The position numbers and the translations under genes were made by a program. The notes beneath the pieces were generated by a model. That model was given only the letters and a program-made list of their open reading frames with translations. It did not search any database and had not been told where the DNA came from. Shown here one piece after another: positions 25,190 through 33,941 of a stretch of 64,000 nt of DNA (position 1 is the stretch's first letter; every line of letters begins with the position of its first letter). The DNA is from Pseudalkalibacillus sp045920555. GTDB lineage: Bacteria > Bacillota > Bacilli > Bacillales > Fictibacillaceae. The stretch lies in the NCBI RefSeq assembly GCF_045920555.1, contig NZ_CP174509.1:1612001-1676000 (forward strand), written 5' to 3'.

Positions 25190-26587
25190 ATGGAAAGAAG
25201 AATGGTCATTGCCGGTACAGGCAGTGGTGTAGGGAAAACAACGATGACAATAGGATTGATGAGTGCATTAAGGAGCCGTGGATTGGAGGTTCAAGGCTTT
25301 AAATGCGGTCCTGATTATATTGATCCTTCCTATCATACAGCTGTAACTGGTCGATCGTCACGAAACCTGGATAGCTGGATGCTATCGGAAGAAACGGTCA
25401 GGGACATCTATGTTCGAAGCAGTAAAGGAGCTCATATCTCTATCATTGAAGGGGTAATGGGGTTCTTTGATGGAAAGAATCCGAGTGCGAATACCGGTAG
25501 TACGGCAGAAATCAGTATGATAACAGAAAGCCCCGTTGTATTAGTTGTCAATTGTGCCAGTATGGCAAGAAGTGCAGCAGCCATTGTAAAAGGGTTTCAA
25601 ATGTTTACAGATGGTCTGGATATCGTTGGCGTAATTGCAAACAAAGTCGGCAGTGAAGGACATTTTAAACTTGTCAAAACTGCCATTGAACAGGAGTGCA
25701 ACATACCTGTTATTGGCTATTTGCAGCGAGACCATCAAATTGAAATCCCAGAAAGACATTTAGGCTTGGTTCCTTCTATAGAGCGAGGAGAGCTCGAGCC
25801 CTTTTTTCAACAGTTAGGAGAGCTCGTAGAAAGAACAGTCGACATAGATAAACTGCTGCAGCTTTCAGAAAAAAAGCCGTTGCAGGGAGCTGCTTCTTCA
25901 CTTTTTGATAGAAAAGACGTGGCCCCTTCTGTACGAATTGCTGTTGCAAAGGATGCAGCCTTTAATTTTTATTATCCTGAAAATTTGGAACTGCTGGAAG
26001 CATCCGGTGCTGAGCTTGTATATTTTTCGCCATTAGCGGGTGAAGTGATACCAAGTGATGTAAATGGGCTTTATATTGGGGGAGGCTTCCCTGAAGAATT
26101 TGTTCATGCTTTAAGCAGAAATGTGAAAGTGAAAACATCAATAAAGAGGGCTGTTGAAAACGGTTTGCCAACGCTTGCAGAATGCGGAGGGTATATGTAT
26201 TTAACAGAGTCTATTATAACGACAGATCAATGTGAATACAGCATGGCAGGTATCATTCCGGGTAAGATTACGATGCAATCGAAGCTTGCAGCCCTTGGTT
26301 ACCGGGAAATAGCAGGTGAACCCCATAACTACCTATTACCTGAAGGACTGCAAGCAAGAGGACATGAGTTTCACTATTCAACGTTTCAATCTAACGAGCA
26401 GTGTCTTCATGCCTATTCCACCAAGGGAATGCGTGGGATGAAAAAAGAGGGCTGCTTGATAGGAAATCTGATTGCAGGCTATACGCATCTTCATTTTGCA
26501 TCATGTCCTGAGCTTGTCCACAATTGGATCGCGAAATGCAAGGAGAACGGCATGGATGAAAGTACATTCCCTCATGATCCAAGGTAG
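25190..26587 (+). CDS. cbiA: CbiA: cobyrinic acid a,c-diamide synthase
   Basis: 465 residues. The N-terminal half is a dethiobiotin-synthetase-like ATPase with P-loop GTGSGVGKTT (9-18), KCGPDYIDPSYH and EGVMGFFDG; the C-terminal half is a class I-type glutamine amidotransferase with Cys332 (LAECGGYMYL) and a late His (GYTHLHFASC). Amidates carboxylates a and c with glutamine and ATP. This is the last corrin-modifying step coded in the operon. Confidence 0.95.
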   Translation: MERRMVIAGTGSGVGKTTMTIGLMSALRSRGLEVQGFKCGPDYIDPSYHTAVTGRSSRNLDSWMLSEETVRDIYVRSSKGAHISIIEGVMGFFDGKNPSANTGSTAEISMITESPVVLVVNCASMARSAAAIVKGFQMFTDGLDIVGVIANKVGSEGHFKLVKTAIEQECNIPVIGYLQRDHQIEIPERHLGLVPSIERGELEPFFQQLGELVERTVDIDKLLQLSEKKPLQGAASSLFDRKDVAPSVRIAVAKDAAFNFYYPENLELLEASGAELVYFSPLAGEVIPSDVNGLYIGGGFPEEFVHALSRNVKVKTSIKRAVENGLPTLAECGGYMYLTESIITTDQCEYSMAGIIPGKITMQSKLAALGYREIAGEPHNYLLPEGLQARGHEFHYSTFQSNEQCLHAYSTKGMRGMKKEGCLIGNLIAGYTHLHFASCPELVHNWIAKCKENGMDESTFPHDPR

Positions 26588-26611
26588 GAGGACTCGAAGG
26601 AATAAGGAGCA

Positions 26612-26720
26612 ATGGGAGAGAAAACTGGCTTATTATCCTATTCAATTAAATGTGGAAGGAAAGAACGTCGTTGTGATTGGTGGCGGAAAGGTCGCAGAAA
26701 GATTCATAACCATTACATGA
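26612..26720 (+). pseudogene. Remnant of a precorrin-2 dehydrogenase (SirC/YlnF type)
   Basis: AAGGAG precedes ATG 26612, but the family text is in another frame: YYPIQLNVEGKNVVVIGGGK then VAERFI, the NAD-binding start of Met8/SirC-like enzymes. It stops after about 30 family residues at 26720, and about 100 bp later cobA begins, so some 170 residues are missing. The gene has both a frame problem and a large deletion. It would have oxidised precorrin-2 to sirohydrochlorin, the substrate of CbiX. Confidence 0.8.
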
Positions 26721-26819
26721 TTTTCAGTTCTTTTGGATGAAGACTTTGTTGAACCATCAAGAAATAAGCAGTAAGAGAGAGCTATTACAATCATTAATGT
26801 CTAGGAGGGGGGGCAATAA

Positions 26820-27590
26820 ATGGAACCCGGTACGGTTTATCTAGTTGGTGCAGGACCTGGAGATATTAAGCTCATAACAGTATATGGAATGGAATGCATC
26901 AAAAAGGCAGATGTCATTGCATACGATCGTTTAATTAATCAAGATTTGCTAAAGTTTGCGAAAGAAGGTGCAGAGCTGATATTTGTCGGGAAGTCACCTG
27001 GTAGACATGCACTGATTCAAGAGGAGATCCATGATCTATTAGTAGAGAAGGCTTTAGAGGGTAAAACGGTTACACGTTTAAAGGGAGGAGACCCTTGTGT
27101 TTTTGGTCGAGTTGGGGAAGAAGCTGAAGTGTTGACTGAGCACCATATACCTTTTGAAATTATTCCGGGTGTTACATCCGGAATTGCAGCACCGGCCTAT
27201 GCAGGAATACCTGTGACGCACCGGGATCATGCCACTTCCTTTACCGTAGTGACAGGACATGGAAAAAAGGAAAAAGGAATGGACGGGATCAACTGGCAAG
27301 CTCTAGCTCAAGGAAGTGATACGATCGCTTTTTATATGGGAGTCGGCAATTTACCTCACATTATAAGAAAGTTGATGCAACATGGCAAAAGTCCAAATAC
27401 CCCTGTTGCAGTTATTCAATGGGGAACAACCGAGCGACAAAAAACGGTTACAGGGGACCTTTCTACGATACAAGACTTTGTCCTTCAATCTGGAATTACA
27501 CATCCGGCAATTATATTGGTTGGGGAAGTTGTTAGATTACGAGAAAAAATAAAATGGTATGAAGAGAAAGCAGAAGCTATTTTACCATAG
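26820..27590 (+). CDS. cobA: CobA: uroporphyrinogen-III C-methyltransferase
   Basis: 256 residues, ATG 26820 behind AGGAGGGGGGG. VGAGPGDIKLITVYG, VRLKGGDP-like TRLKGGDPCVFGRVGEEAE, IPGVTSGIAAPAYAGIPVTHRD and TVVTGHG are hallmark SUMT motifs. It methylates C2 and C7 of uroporphyrinogen III to give precorrin-2, the entry to B12 and siroheme. It stands alone without the dehydrogenase domain found in CysG. Confidence 0.95.
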   Translation: MEPGTVYLVGAGPGDIKLITVYGMECIKKADVIAYDRLINQDLLKFAKEGAELIFVGKSPGRHALIQEEIHDLLVEKALEGKTVTRLKGGDPCVFGRVGEEAEVLTEHHIPFEIIPGVTSGIAAPAYAGIPVTHRDHATSFTVVTGHGKKEKGMDGINWQALAQGSDTIAFYMGVGNLPHIIRKLMQHGKSPNTPVAVIQWGTTERQKTVTGDLSTIQDFVLQSGITHPAIILVGEVVRLREKIKWYEEKAEAILP

Positions 27591-27644
27591 GGCTATTGTT
27601 AGAAATATTGACAGTTAATGATATTATAGAAAGGTGTGCTGTTC

Positions 27645-28217
27645 ATGTCTGTTATGGATATACTCCAACGTAGAAGAGCGATTAGAAACTATCAATCTGC
27701 AAGTATAGAACGGGAGAAGATTGAACAATTGCTACATGCCGCAACCCTAGCTCCAAATGATCGAATGAGAGAACCATGGAATTTTTATGTCATTCAAGGT
27801 GAAAAGAAGAATCAATACGAGGAGCTGGCGCTAGATTACTTAATACAGAGGTTTCCAACTAAGCCGAATTTAGTGGAAAGCTCCATACAGGTTGTGAAAA
27901 ATACACCCGTTATTATTATCGTAGCAGCAGATATGGTTGATGGGAACGAGGAAGCCTCTACTGATAATGAGTATGCGACATGCTGTGCCATTCATTCCAT
28001 GTGGCTTGCTGCTGAGGAATTAGGATTAGGGTTTGTTTGGAGAACAAGAGGTGTGGGACTAGTCCGTGATGAACGCTTAAGGCAGTTTATTCGTTTACCT
28101 CAGGACAAGAAGGTCGTCGGAAGTGTCTTCCTAGGGTATCCTTCACAAGGGGAAGTAGAGAAGCTAAAGGAAAAATCACGTACCTCCTATATAGAAAAAA
28201 CAACATGGCTTTCATAA
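27645..28217 (+). CDS. Nitroreductase family flavoprotein at the end of the cbi operon
   Basis: 190 residues from ATG 27645 (AAAGG ten bases upstream; GTG 27636 is less likely). The start DILQRRRAIRNYQSASI, then APNDRMREPWNFYVI and a C-terminal LGYPSQGE, define an FMN nitroreductase. Its place after cobA matches the gene I recall as cbiY in the B. megaterium operon. A BluB-like or cobalt-reducing role has been imagined for such genes but cannot be shown here. Confidence 0.8.
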   Translation: MSVMDILQRRRAIRNYQSASIEREKIEQLLHAATLAPNDRMREPWNFYVIQGEKKNQYEELALDYLIQRFPTKPNLVESSIQVVKNTPVIIIVAADMVDGNEEASTDNEYATCCAIHSMWLAAEELGLGFVWRTRGVGLVRDERLRQFIRLPQDKKVVGSVFLGYPSQGEVEKLKEKSRTSYIEKTTWLS

Positions 28218-28337
28218 AAGGAGGAGCTTTGGATGAGTAAATCGAAAGTTCTCTGTTGTCCGTTATAATTTTGGGAAGAGCGCTATTTAAAGAATAAGGT
28301 CTTCTGTGTCTGCTATTTTCTAAAAGGAGTGGAAATG

Positions 28338-28946
28338 ATGTATATTCCTTCACATTTTAAAATTGAAAATATGGAAGTCGCCTTTGACATCATGAAAGAA
28401 AATAGCTTTGCAACGTTATTTTCCCAACATGATAGTATGCCATATGCTACTCATCTGCCGCTGATTTTGGATGAAGATAAAAAAGATCTATACGGCCATT
28501 TCGCCAGACCGAATAAGCAATGGAAGGATATTGAGAATCAAACGGTTCTAGCTGTATTTCATGGTCCGCATTGTTACATATCACCGTCTTGGTACGAGAC
28601 GGACACGGCAGTCCCTACCTGGAATTATGTATCGGTACATGTATACGGCGAAGTTGAATTATTAGGCGATGAGCAAGAGGTCATGAAATCCTTGCAAAAT
28701 ATGGTCGAAAACTATGAAGCTCCAGATAGTCCCTATAAGTTGGAGGAGATCGATGCCGGTTATGTCGCTGGGATGACCAAAGGGATACAAGGATTCAAAA
28801 TCAAAATAAACAAGATCGAAGCAAAAGCGAAATTGAGTCAGAACCATCCAGTAGAACGGCGGGAGCTTATCATAAAGGAACTTGAGAAAAGCCCGAATAC
28901 GGATGAACAGAACATTGCGAGACTGATGAAGTCAAAGCTTGTATAA
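28338..28946 (+). CDS. paiB: PaiB-type FMN-binding regulator
   Basis: 202 residues; AAAGGAG is 8 bases before ATG 28338, giving the usual MYIPSHF start. FATLFSQHDSMPYATHLPL, YGHFARPNKQW, VFHGPHCYISPSWY and VPTWNYVSVHVYG are conserved in PaiB, a split-barrel flavin-binding protein involved in repression of sporulation and degradative enzymes in B. subtilis. paiA is not adjacent. Upstream, 28221-28337 holds a strong ribosome site leading to only an 11-codon frame. Confidence 0.9.
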   Translation: MYIPSHFKIENMEVAFDIMKENSFATLFSQHDSMPYATHLPLILDEDKKDLYGHFARPNKQWKDIENQTVLAVFHGPHCYISPSWYETDTAVPTWNYVSVHVYGEVELLGDEQEVMKSLQNMVENYEAPDSPYKLEEIDAGYVAGMTKGIQGFKIKINKIEAKAKLSQNHPVERRELIIKELEKSPNTDEQNIARLMKSKLV

Positions 28947-29068
28947 TGATGCTTGATTCTGATCGATAAGCAGTTTGAGCTACATAAAAGAACCCAGATA
29001 GGGTTCGGTTGTACGGTCATTTCCTATTCCTTCTTTGCATATTCATAGCAAGAAGGAGGGGGTATGCT

Positions 29069-30541
29069 GTGCTGAAAAAAGAGGATTTCTTTTCCTTGAA
29101 GTACCCTGATGACTTGCTTTCCATTATCAGGTACGGTTTGAAAAAGACTGGTACCTCAAAATCCGTCATGATCATTGGAGGGGGCCTCTCCGGTTTGGTC
29201 GCAGCATCCTTATTGAAACAGGCAGGCCATCAAGTGACGATCCTCGAGGGAAACAATCGGATCGGTGGAAGGATCCTGACTATAAGGCAACCATTCACCC
29301 CCGGTAACTATCTGGATGTCGGTGCGATGAGACTTCCGGAGAACCACGCTTTGGTATTTGAGTATATCAAGCGATTCCAATTGCCTCTGAATGAATTCAT
29401 CAATTCGACGCCTCAGGATTTGATATTTGTCAACAACGTATTGACGACACGTAAAGTGTATGAACAAAACCCGGACATCCTCCAATTTCCAGTAGCACCT
29501 GAAGAAAAAGGCAAGACAGCAGCGGAATTATTTCTAGCAGCGACCCAGCCCTTCATTGACCTGTATACTAAAAGTACTCCGGAAGAACAGGAAGCTTTAA
29601 AGGAAGAGTATGCCGATTATTCGATGGGGGAGTATCTTCAGTTCAATCCTCTCGGTCCATCCTTGTCTGTGCCTGCAATTCGTATGATCAGTGTCATGCT
29701 TGGCATAGAGGGCTTTCCGGAATTTTCTTTCATTGATATTTTGATCGATATCGTTTACCCGATCTTCAGTAAAGATCTGAAGTTTTATGAGATCCAAGGC
29801 GGAAATGATCTTCTTCCGTTATCCTTCTTACCTCAACTCCAAGAAAACATCCGATATAATCAAAAAGTCATACAAATTACGCAAAACCACAATGGTGTCC
29901 ATGTACAGGCGAGAAATCCTTCAACGGGGAAGATTAGTGAATACCAGGGGGATTATATCATCACGACGGTGCCTTACCCGGTCTTTCAATTTATCGATGT
30001 CCATCCTTATCATTCGCTTTCTTTTGAAAAATGGCAAGCGATAAGGGAGCTGATCAACGTAACCGCCGTAAAAATCGGGATCGAATTCAAAAATCGGTTT
30101 TGGGAGAAATACGGGCAGGGAAATGCGATATCCGATTTGCCGACCCGTTTTTCCTATATCCCAAGTCATAACATCGGTTCTGGAGGACCAGGAGTTCTGT
30201 TAGCGAGCTACAGTTGGGGGGATGATGCCACACTGTGGACCAGTCTATCCGGCAATGAACTCGTCCGTACCCTTTTAAAAGATCTAGCGAAAGTGTATGG
30301 AAATGTAGTCTACACTGAATTTCTACAAGCCGTTTGGTTCGACTGGAGTGAAAATCCATATTCTGCGGGTTGTTTCACGTTATTCACGCCGAGACAAGAG
30401 TTGGAATTCGCTGAAGTCATCCGGCGGCCTGAGGGCAGGATCCACTTTGCTGGTGAACATACGTCATCGTTCCATGGGTGGATCGAAGGAGCAATCGAGT
30501 CCGGTATTCGCACAGCATTTGAAGTGAACGGAAGGGAATGA
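29069..30541 (+). CDS. Flavin monoamine oxidase / L-amino-acid oxidase family protein
   Basis: 490 residues from GTG 29069, 9 bases after AGGAGGGGG; the frame is open further upstream but has no site there. The dinucleotide-binding fold VMIIGGGLSGLVAASLLKQ (about 34-52), the RIGGRI block and the C-terminal GRIHFAGEHTSSFHGWIEGA bind FAD. The N-terminal helical region resembles B. subtilis YobN. It should oxidise an amine or amino acid with H2O2 release; the substrate is unknown. Probably monocistronic; a weak GAACCC/GGGTTC hairpin (28991-29007) precedes it. Confidence 0.88.
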   Translation: MLKKEDFFSLKYPDDLLSIIRYGLKKTGTSKSVMIIGGGLSGLVAASLLKQAGHQVTILEGNNRIGGRILTIRQPFTPGNYLDVGAMRLPENHALVFEYIKRFQLPLNEFINSTPQDLIFVNNVLTTRKVYEQNPDILQFPVAPEEKGKTAAELFLAATQPFIDLYTKSTPEEQEALKEEYADYSMGEYLQFNPLGPSLSVPAIRMISVMLGIEGFPEFSFIDILIDIVYPIFSKDLKFYEIQGGNDLLPLSFLPQLQENIRYNQKVIQITQNHNGVHVQARNPSTGKISEYQGDYIITTVPYPVFQFIDVHPYHSLSFEKWQAIRELINVTAVKIGIEFKNRFWEKYGQGNAISDLPTRFSYIPSHNIGSGGPGVLLASYSWGDDATLWTSLSGNELVRTLLKDLAKVYGNVVYTEFLQAVWFDWSENPYSAGCFTLFTPRQELEFAEVIRRPEGRIHFAGEHTSSFHGWIEGAIESGIRTAFEVNGRE

Positions 30542-30580
30542 TGCTCGATTCTCAACTCGGACCATTTCCGCAAATGCATA

Positions 30581-30609
30581 TTGACAACAAATGTATTAAA
30601 GGGTATCCT
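30581..30609 (+). promoter_or_regulatory. Promoter of the Mn riboswitch-terC unit
   Basis: TTGACA (30581-30586) and TATCCT (30604-30609) are separated by 17 bases, a sigma-A type promoter starting transcription about 20 bp before the riboswitch. Confidence 0.65.
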
Positions 30610-30636
30610 ATAGGTAATAAAATAAAAATTCAACTC

Positions 30637-30733
30637 CTAAAGGGGAGTAGCTTTTACAGCAAAGTCGTCAATCCCAGAGTTTACGAACTCTCGGCTTTGT
30701 TGGCAACGATTCCGTTGTTAGCAAGACCTTTAC
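30637..30733 (+). ncRNA. yybP-ykoY manganese riboswitch
   Basis: AAAGGGGAGTAGC (30639-30651) and the matching GCAAGACCTTTACC (30721-30734) form P1 and the conserved metal-site loops; between them GCAAAGTCGTCAATCC and CTCGGCTTTGTTGGCAACGA give the other arms. The P1 3-prime strand is also the 5-prime arm of the first terminator, so Mn2+ binding should prevent termination and switch on the downstream exporter. Confidence 0.93.
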
Positions 30734-30756
30734 CTGTTATGGTAGAGGTCTTTTTT
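30725..30756 (+). terminator. Riboswitch terminator 1
   Basis: GACCTTTACC, loop TGTTAT, GGTAGAGGTC and TTTTTT: a perfect 10-bp stem whose left arm overlaps riboswitch P1. Confidence 0.9.
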
Positions 30757-30757
30757 G

Positions 30758-30794
30758 ATGGCCTTTACCAATCCATGGTAGAGGCCATTTTTGT
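30758..30794 (+). terminator. Riboswitch terminator 2 (duplicate of terminator 1)
   Basis: ATGGCCTTTACCA, loop ATCCA, TGGTAGAGGCCAT and TTTTTG. The CCTTTACC/GGTAGAGG core is the same as in terminator 1, indicating local duplication. It does not overlap P1, so how it is bypassed in the on-state is unclear. Confidence 0.85.
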
Positions 30795-30825
30795 TTTACA
30801 TATCAAATTAGAGGGAGTGTTTTGA

Positions 30826-31533
30826 ATGGAATTGTTCGGGGCTGAATTTTTCTCTGCACTGTTAGCTATTGTCATCATTGACCTGGTACTAGCAGGAGAT
30901 AACGCGATCCTGATAGGGCTTGCTGCAAGGAATTTACCTGAAAAGCAGCAGAAGAAAGTGATTGTATGGGGGACGTTAGGGGCGATTCTGATAAGGATTG
31001 TGGCTACATTAGCCGTTGTCTGGTTGCTCAAGATCCCAGGATTGCTGTTAGTCGGAGGATTATTGCTGGTCATAATCGCTTACAAACTCTTAGTTGATGA
31101 TAAGGACCACGATGTAGAAGCGGCAGGAGGTTTCTGGGCTGCGATACGGACCATCATCATTGCCGATGCCCTTATGGGATTGGATAATGTGTTAGCGATC
31201 GCAGGAGCTTCTCACGGCAACTTTCTTTTAGTTGTATTAGGATTGTTGATTTCCGTACCGATCATCATGTTTGGTAGCCGACTCATTTTGATGTGGGTTG
31301 ACCGATTCCCGATCATCATCACTATCGGATCTGCCGTATTAGCATGGACCGCCTCGAAAATGATCGTCGGGGAGCCGTTCTTAAAAACCTTTTTCGAGAA
31401 TAGCTTTATCAAATATGGGTTCGAAATTCTGGTAGTAGCGACCTTACTTGTAGTCGGCCATTTGAAAAAGAAAAATAAAGGGAAAGAAGTAACCCAAGAA
31501 GAAGAACAAGAAGCTTTGCGCAAGGTGGAATAA
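30826..31533 (+). CDS. TerC family metal exporter (YkoY/YceF-like)
   Basis: 235 residues, seven hydrophobic helices. IDLVLAGDNAILIGLA and ADALMGLDNVLAIAGASHG carry the conserved Asp/Asn residues of TerC proteins, and the C-terminal tail is basic. Under a Mn2+ riboswitch it is expected to export Mn2+, as shown for YkoY and YceF of B. subtilis, which also metallate secreted enzymes. ATG 30826 follows GAGGGAG. Confidence 0.92.
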   Translation: MELFGAEFFSALLAIVIIDLVLAGDNAILIGLAARNLPEKQQKKVIVWGTLGAILIRIVATLAVVWLLKIPGLLLVGGLLLVIIAYKLLVDDKDHDVEAAGGFWAAIRTIIIADALMGLDNVLAIAGASHGNFLLVVLGLLISVPIIMFGSRLILMWVDRFPIIITIGSAVLAWTASKMIVGEPFLKTFFENSFIKYGFEILVVATLLVVGHLKKKNKGKEVTQEEEQEALRKVE

Positions 31534-31638
31534 TTTTAGGGAATTGTTGAAACCTTTTTGAAACGATTTCGTAGGAATAGTTGTGACTGATGTAGATGTA
31601 ATGCAATGGAATGATTCTGGTCTTTTCGGAGGGGAATT

Positions 31639-32148
31639 ATGAGCTTTTTCTCAAGATTGTTCAATAAGAAGGAAAAAGAAATCGAAAAGGTTGAGGAAAG
31701 AAATGTCTTCAACATCCAAATCGATGATATCATCACTTATGATTTGGAAGATTATCAGGTGAGTGGAAAGTTGATCTATAATGACCGGGGTTATGAATGG
31801 TACGCATACCAACTGGTTGGAGCAAAAGACACGATCTGGTTGAGTGCAGAAATGGATGATGAGCTTGAACTTGCGATTTATAAGTCGTCAAAAGTAAAAT
31901 TGACAGAGCCGATTCCGAATAAAGTGACGGTGGACCAAACAGAATACCATCTGGAGGAAAAGGGGACTGCTTCTGTCCGCGGAGAAGGTCGAGGCAGGAA
32001 CGTTAACGGCCAGGAAGTAAAATATTTCGATTTCTCAAACCAGACAGAGGATCACTTTCTTTCAGTTGAAATATGGGGCAGTGAAATTGAGGTAAGTTCA
32101 GGTTATGAAATCGAAAGTTATGAAATAAAAATCATCGCCGCAAGCTAG
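31639..32148 (+). CDS. DUF4178 domain protein, first gene of a PspA operon
   Basis: 169 residues from ATG 31639 (GGAGGGG upstream). A basic amphipathic N-terminus (SFFSRLFNKKEKE) is followed by the DUF4178 beta-domain: IQIDDIITYDLEDYQVSGKL, YEWYAYQLVG, TIWLSAEMDDELEL and later YFDFSN and VEIWGSEIEVSSG. No catalytic residues are apparent; members recur beside PspA and DUF350 genes. It starts a run of five same-strand genes with small gaps (40, 31, 18 and 72 bp). Confidence 0.8.
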   Translation: MSFFSRLFNKKEKEIEKVEERNVFNIQIDDIITYDLEDYQVSGKLIYNDRGYEWYAYQLVGAKDTIWLSAEMDDELELAIYKSSKVKLTEPIPNKVTVDQTEYHLEEKGTASVRGEGRGRNVNGQEVKYFDFSNQTEDHFLSVEIWGSEIEVSSGYEIESYEIKIIAAS

Positions 32149-32188
32149 CATACGTTATTTTCAAAACAAAAAAACCAGGAGGAATAGC

Positions 32189-32860
32189 ATGTTTAGTTTC
32201 TTTAAACGAGTACGTACGATGGTTTCTTCAGAATTGAACTCAGCACTTGACAAGGCCGAAGATCCGGTAAAGCTGCTTGACCAGTATATGAGGGAAATGG
32301 CAGCAGATATCCGGGAAGCCGAAACATCTGTCGCTAAACAGATCGCAAATGAAAAGATGCTCAATAAAAGGTATGAAGATGCGAAAAGTATGGTGGAAAA
32401 AAGGCAGGAGCAAGCAGTGCAGGCTTTGGAAGCAGGGAATGAAGATCTCGCCCGCCGTGCCCTTGACGACAAGCAAAACCATAATCAACAGGCAGATACA
32501 TTACTTGCTGCCCATACAAAGGCAAAGACGGATGCAGATGCTTTACGGGAAAAATTAGCTGAAATGAAAAAAGAATATGATGAAATGAACCTGAAAAAAG
32601 ATTCACTTAAAGCAAGAGCCGAGTCTGCCAAGACAAAGACCAAGATCAACCGTACCATGTCGAACATCGACAGCGACAGTTCCCAGCAAGGATTCAAGCG
32701 CATGGAAGAAAAGGTCCTTCAATATGAGGCTGAAGCTGAAACGAGTGAGGACCTGCGCTCTTCGAATAAATCGCTGGATGATGAGTTCGAAACGATGAAT
32801 AAGAAGAACAGTGTAAATGATGAACTTGCGGAGTTGAAGAAAAAATTGGGGAAAGAATAG
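32189..32860 (+). CDS. pspA: PspA/IM30 family membrane-stress protein
   Basis: 223 residues, nearly all predicted helix. The amphipathic N-terminus FSFFKRVRTMVSSELNSALD binds membranes; DPVKLLDQYMREMAADIREAE and the long charged coiled coil to about residue 165 are typical PspA. It assembles ESCRT-III-like polymers on damaged membranes. ATG 32189 follows CCAGGAGG. Neighbours suggest a dedicated envelope module rather than the LiaRS type. Confidence 0.93.
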   Translation: MFSFFKRVRTMVSSELNSALDKAEDPVKLLDQYMREMAADIREAETSVAKQIANEKMLNKRYEDAKSMVEKRQEQAVQALEAGNEDLARRALDDKQNHNQQADTLLAAHTKAKTDADALREKLAEMKKEYDEMNLKKDSLKARAESAKTKTKINRTMSNIDSDSSQQGFKRMEEKVLQYEAEAETSEDLRSSNKSLDDEFETMNKKNSVNDELAELKKKLGKE

Positions 32861-32891
32861 CCTTCTTTCCCTTTTTGATGGGGGTGTGTCA

Positions 32892-33455
32892 ATGAGAAGG
32901 ATAGTCATAGGCGTCTCCATGGCGGCGATATTTCTCCTTTTAGTTGGTTGTGGTTCGGCAAGCATATTGAATTACATATCTGACAACTATCCGTTGGAGG
33001 ATGTGGTCGAAAGCAGTACGAATGCAGATGATGTTGCTCGTATATTTATTGCGGAGGATGAATCCATCACAGAGGTATCTGAGTCGATCAGAAACGGAAT
33101 GGAGCCTGAGGACGCAAGTGAAATAAAGGACAATAAACAGATATTGATCTACGATGACCATTTTGTCACGCTGACACCGGATGAAGTGGATCCTGATAAC
33201 ACTTTAATAGAAGTGGCTTCTGAGGAGTTTGCCCGGGATAATTATACACCTGGTTTTTTCAATGGGTTTATCGCGTACTACATATTGGATAGCATTTTCG
33301 GTGTGAATGATTGGAGATATAAACAGGATCAGCGGTGTGGCGGACAGTGTTATGGAGGCTATAATCGCACTGGTGGAAATTATAAAGGACCTGCTACCCC
33401 TTCCTCTTTCCGAGGATCAGGGAATCGCGGCGGAGGTCCTGGTACAGGTAAATAA
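32892..33455 (+). CDS. DUF4247 lipoprotein
   Basis: 187 residues from ATG 32892. The signal ends in LLLVGCGS, so Cys20 should be lipidated and the protein sits on the outer face of the membrane. The middle (LEDVVESSTNADDVARIFIA to FARDNYTPGFFNGFIAYYIL) is the DUF4247 domain; the C-terminus has CGGQCYGGYNR and a Gly/Arg/Ser-rich tail. Function unknown. The position between PspA and DUF350 suggests an extracytoplasmic partner in the same complex or response. Confidence 0.8.
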   Translation: MRRIVIGVSMAAIFLLLVGCGSASILNYISDNYPLEDVVESSTNADDVARIFIAEDESITEVSESIRNGMEPEDASEIKDNKQILIYDDHFVTLTPDEVDPDNTLIEVASEEFARDNYTPGFFNGFIAYYILDSIFGVNDWRYKQDQRCGGQCYGGYNRTGGNYKGPATPSSFRGSGNRGGGPGTGK

Positions 33456-33473
33456 CTTTTTGGGAGGTAGAAC

Positions 33474-33869
33474 ATGAGTCCATTCATTTTAACGTTACTG
33501 TATTTTATTGCGGCTGTTGCGATCGTCGTCATAGGACTTATAATATTTGAGCTAGTCACGACGAAATACAAAGATTGGGAAGAAATCAACAAAGGGAATC
33601 CTGCTGTCGCCTTATCGATCGGCGGCAAAATCATCGGTATCTGTATCATCCTGGCGTTTTCGATCTATACGAATGACAGTATCTTGACAACAATGATCTG
33701 GGGCGGTTACGGTGTTCTTCTGCAACTGGTCGCGTATTATTTGTTTGATTTTCTGACACGTAAGTTTTCAGTGGAAATGGAATTGAAAAATGGAAACATC
33801 TCTGTCGGGATTGTTTCGATTTGTGTTTCGATCGGGCTGGCATTTGTGGTCGGAGCTTCCATTACGTAA
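33474..33869 (+). CDS. DUF350 (UPF0719/YjfL-like) membrane protein
   Basis: 131 residues with four hydrophobic helices and the DUF350 features FELVTTKYKDWEEINKGNPAVALSIGGKIIG and GGYGVLLQLVAYYL, the first split by a short turn. E. coli YjfL, next to PspA-like YjfJ, is the known relative; function unknown. GGGAGG precedes ATG 33474. Confidence 0.85.
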   Translation: MSPFILTLLYFIAAVAIVVIGLIIFELVTTKYKDWEEINKGNPAVALSIGGKIIGICIILAFSIYTNDSILTTMIWGGYGVLLQLVAYYLFDFLTRKFSVEMELKNGNISVGIVSICVSIGLAFVVGASIT

Positions 33870-33881
33870 ACCGCTAATTTT

Positions 33882-33917
33882 TGGGGAGAACCAATCATTT
33901 GGCTCACCCTTTTTTTA
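33882..33917 (+). terminator. Possible intra-operon attenuator
   Basis: GGGGAGAACCAA and TTTGGCTCACCC pair imperfectly and are followed by a run of seven T (33909-33916). It would lower expression of the aminopropyltransferase gene relative to the upstream genes, or mark the operon end. Confidence 0.5.
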
Positions 33918-33941
33918 TATACGTTTTATGAAGGTGAAATC

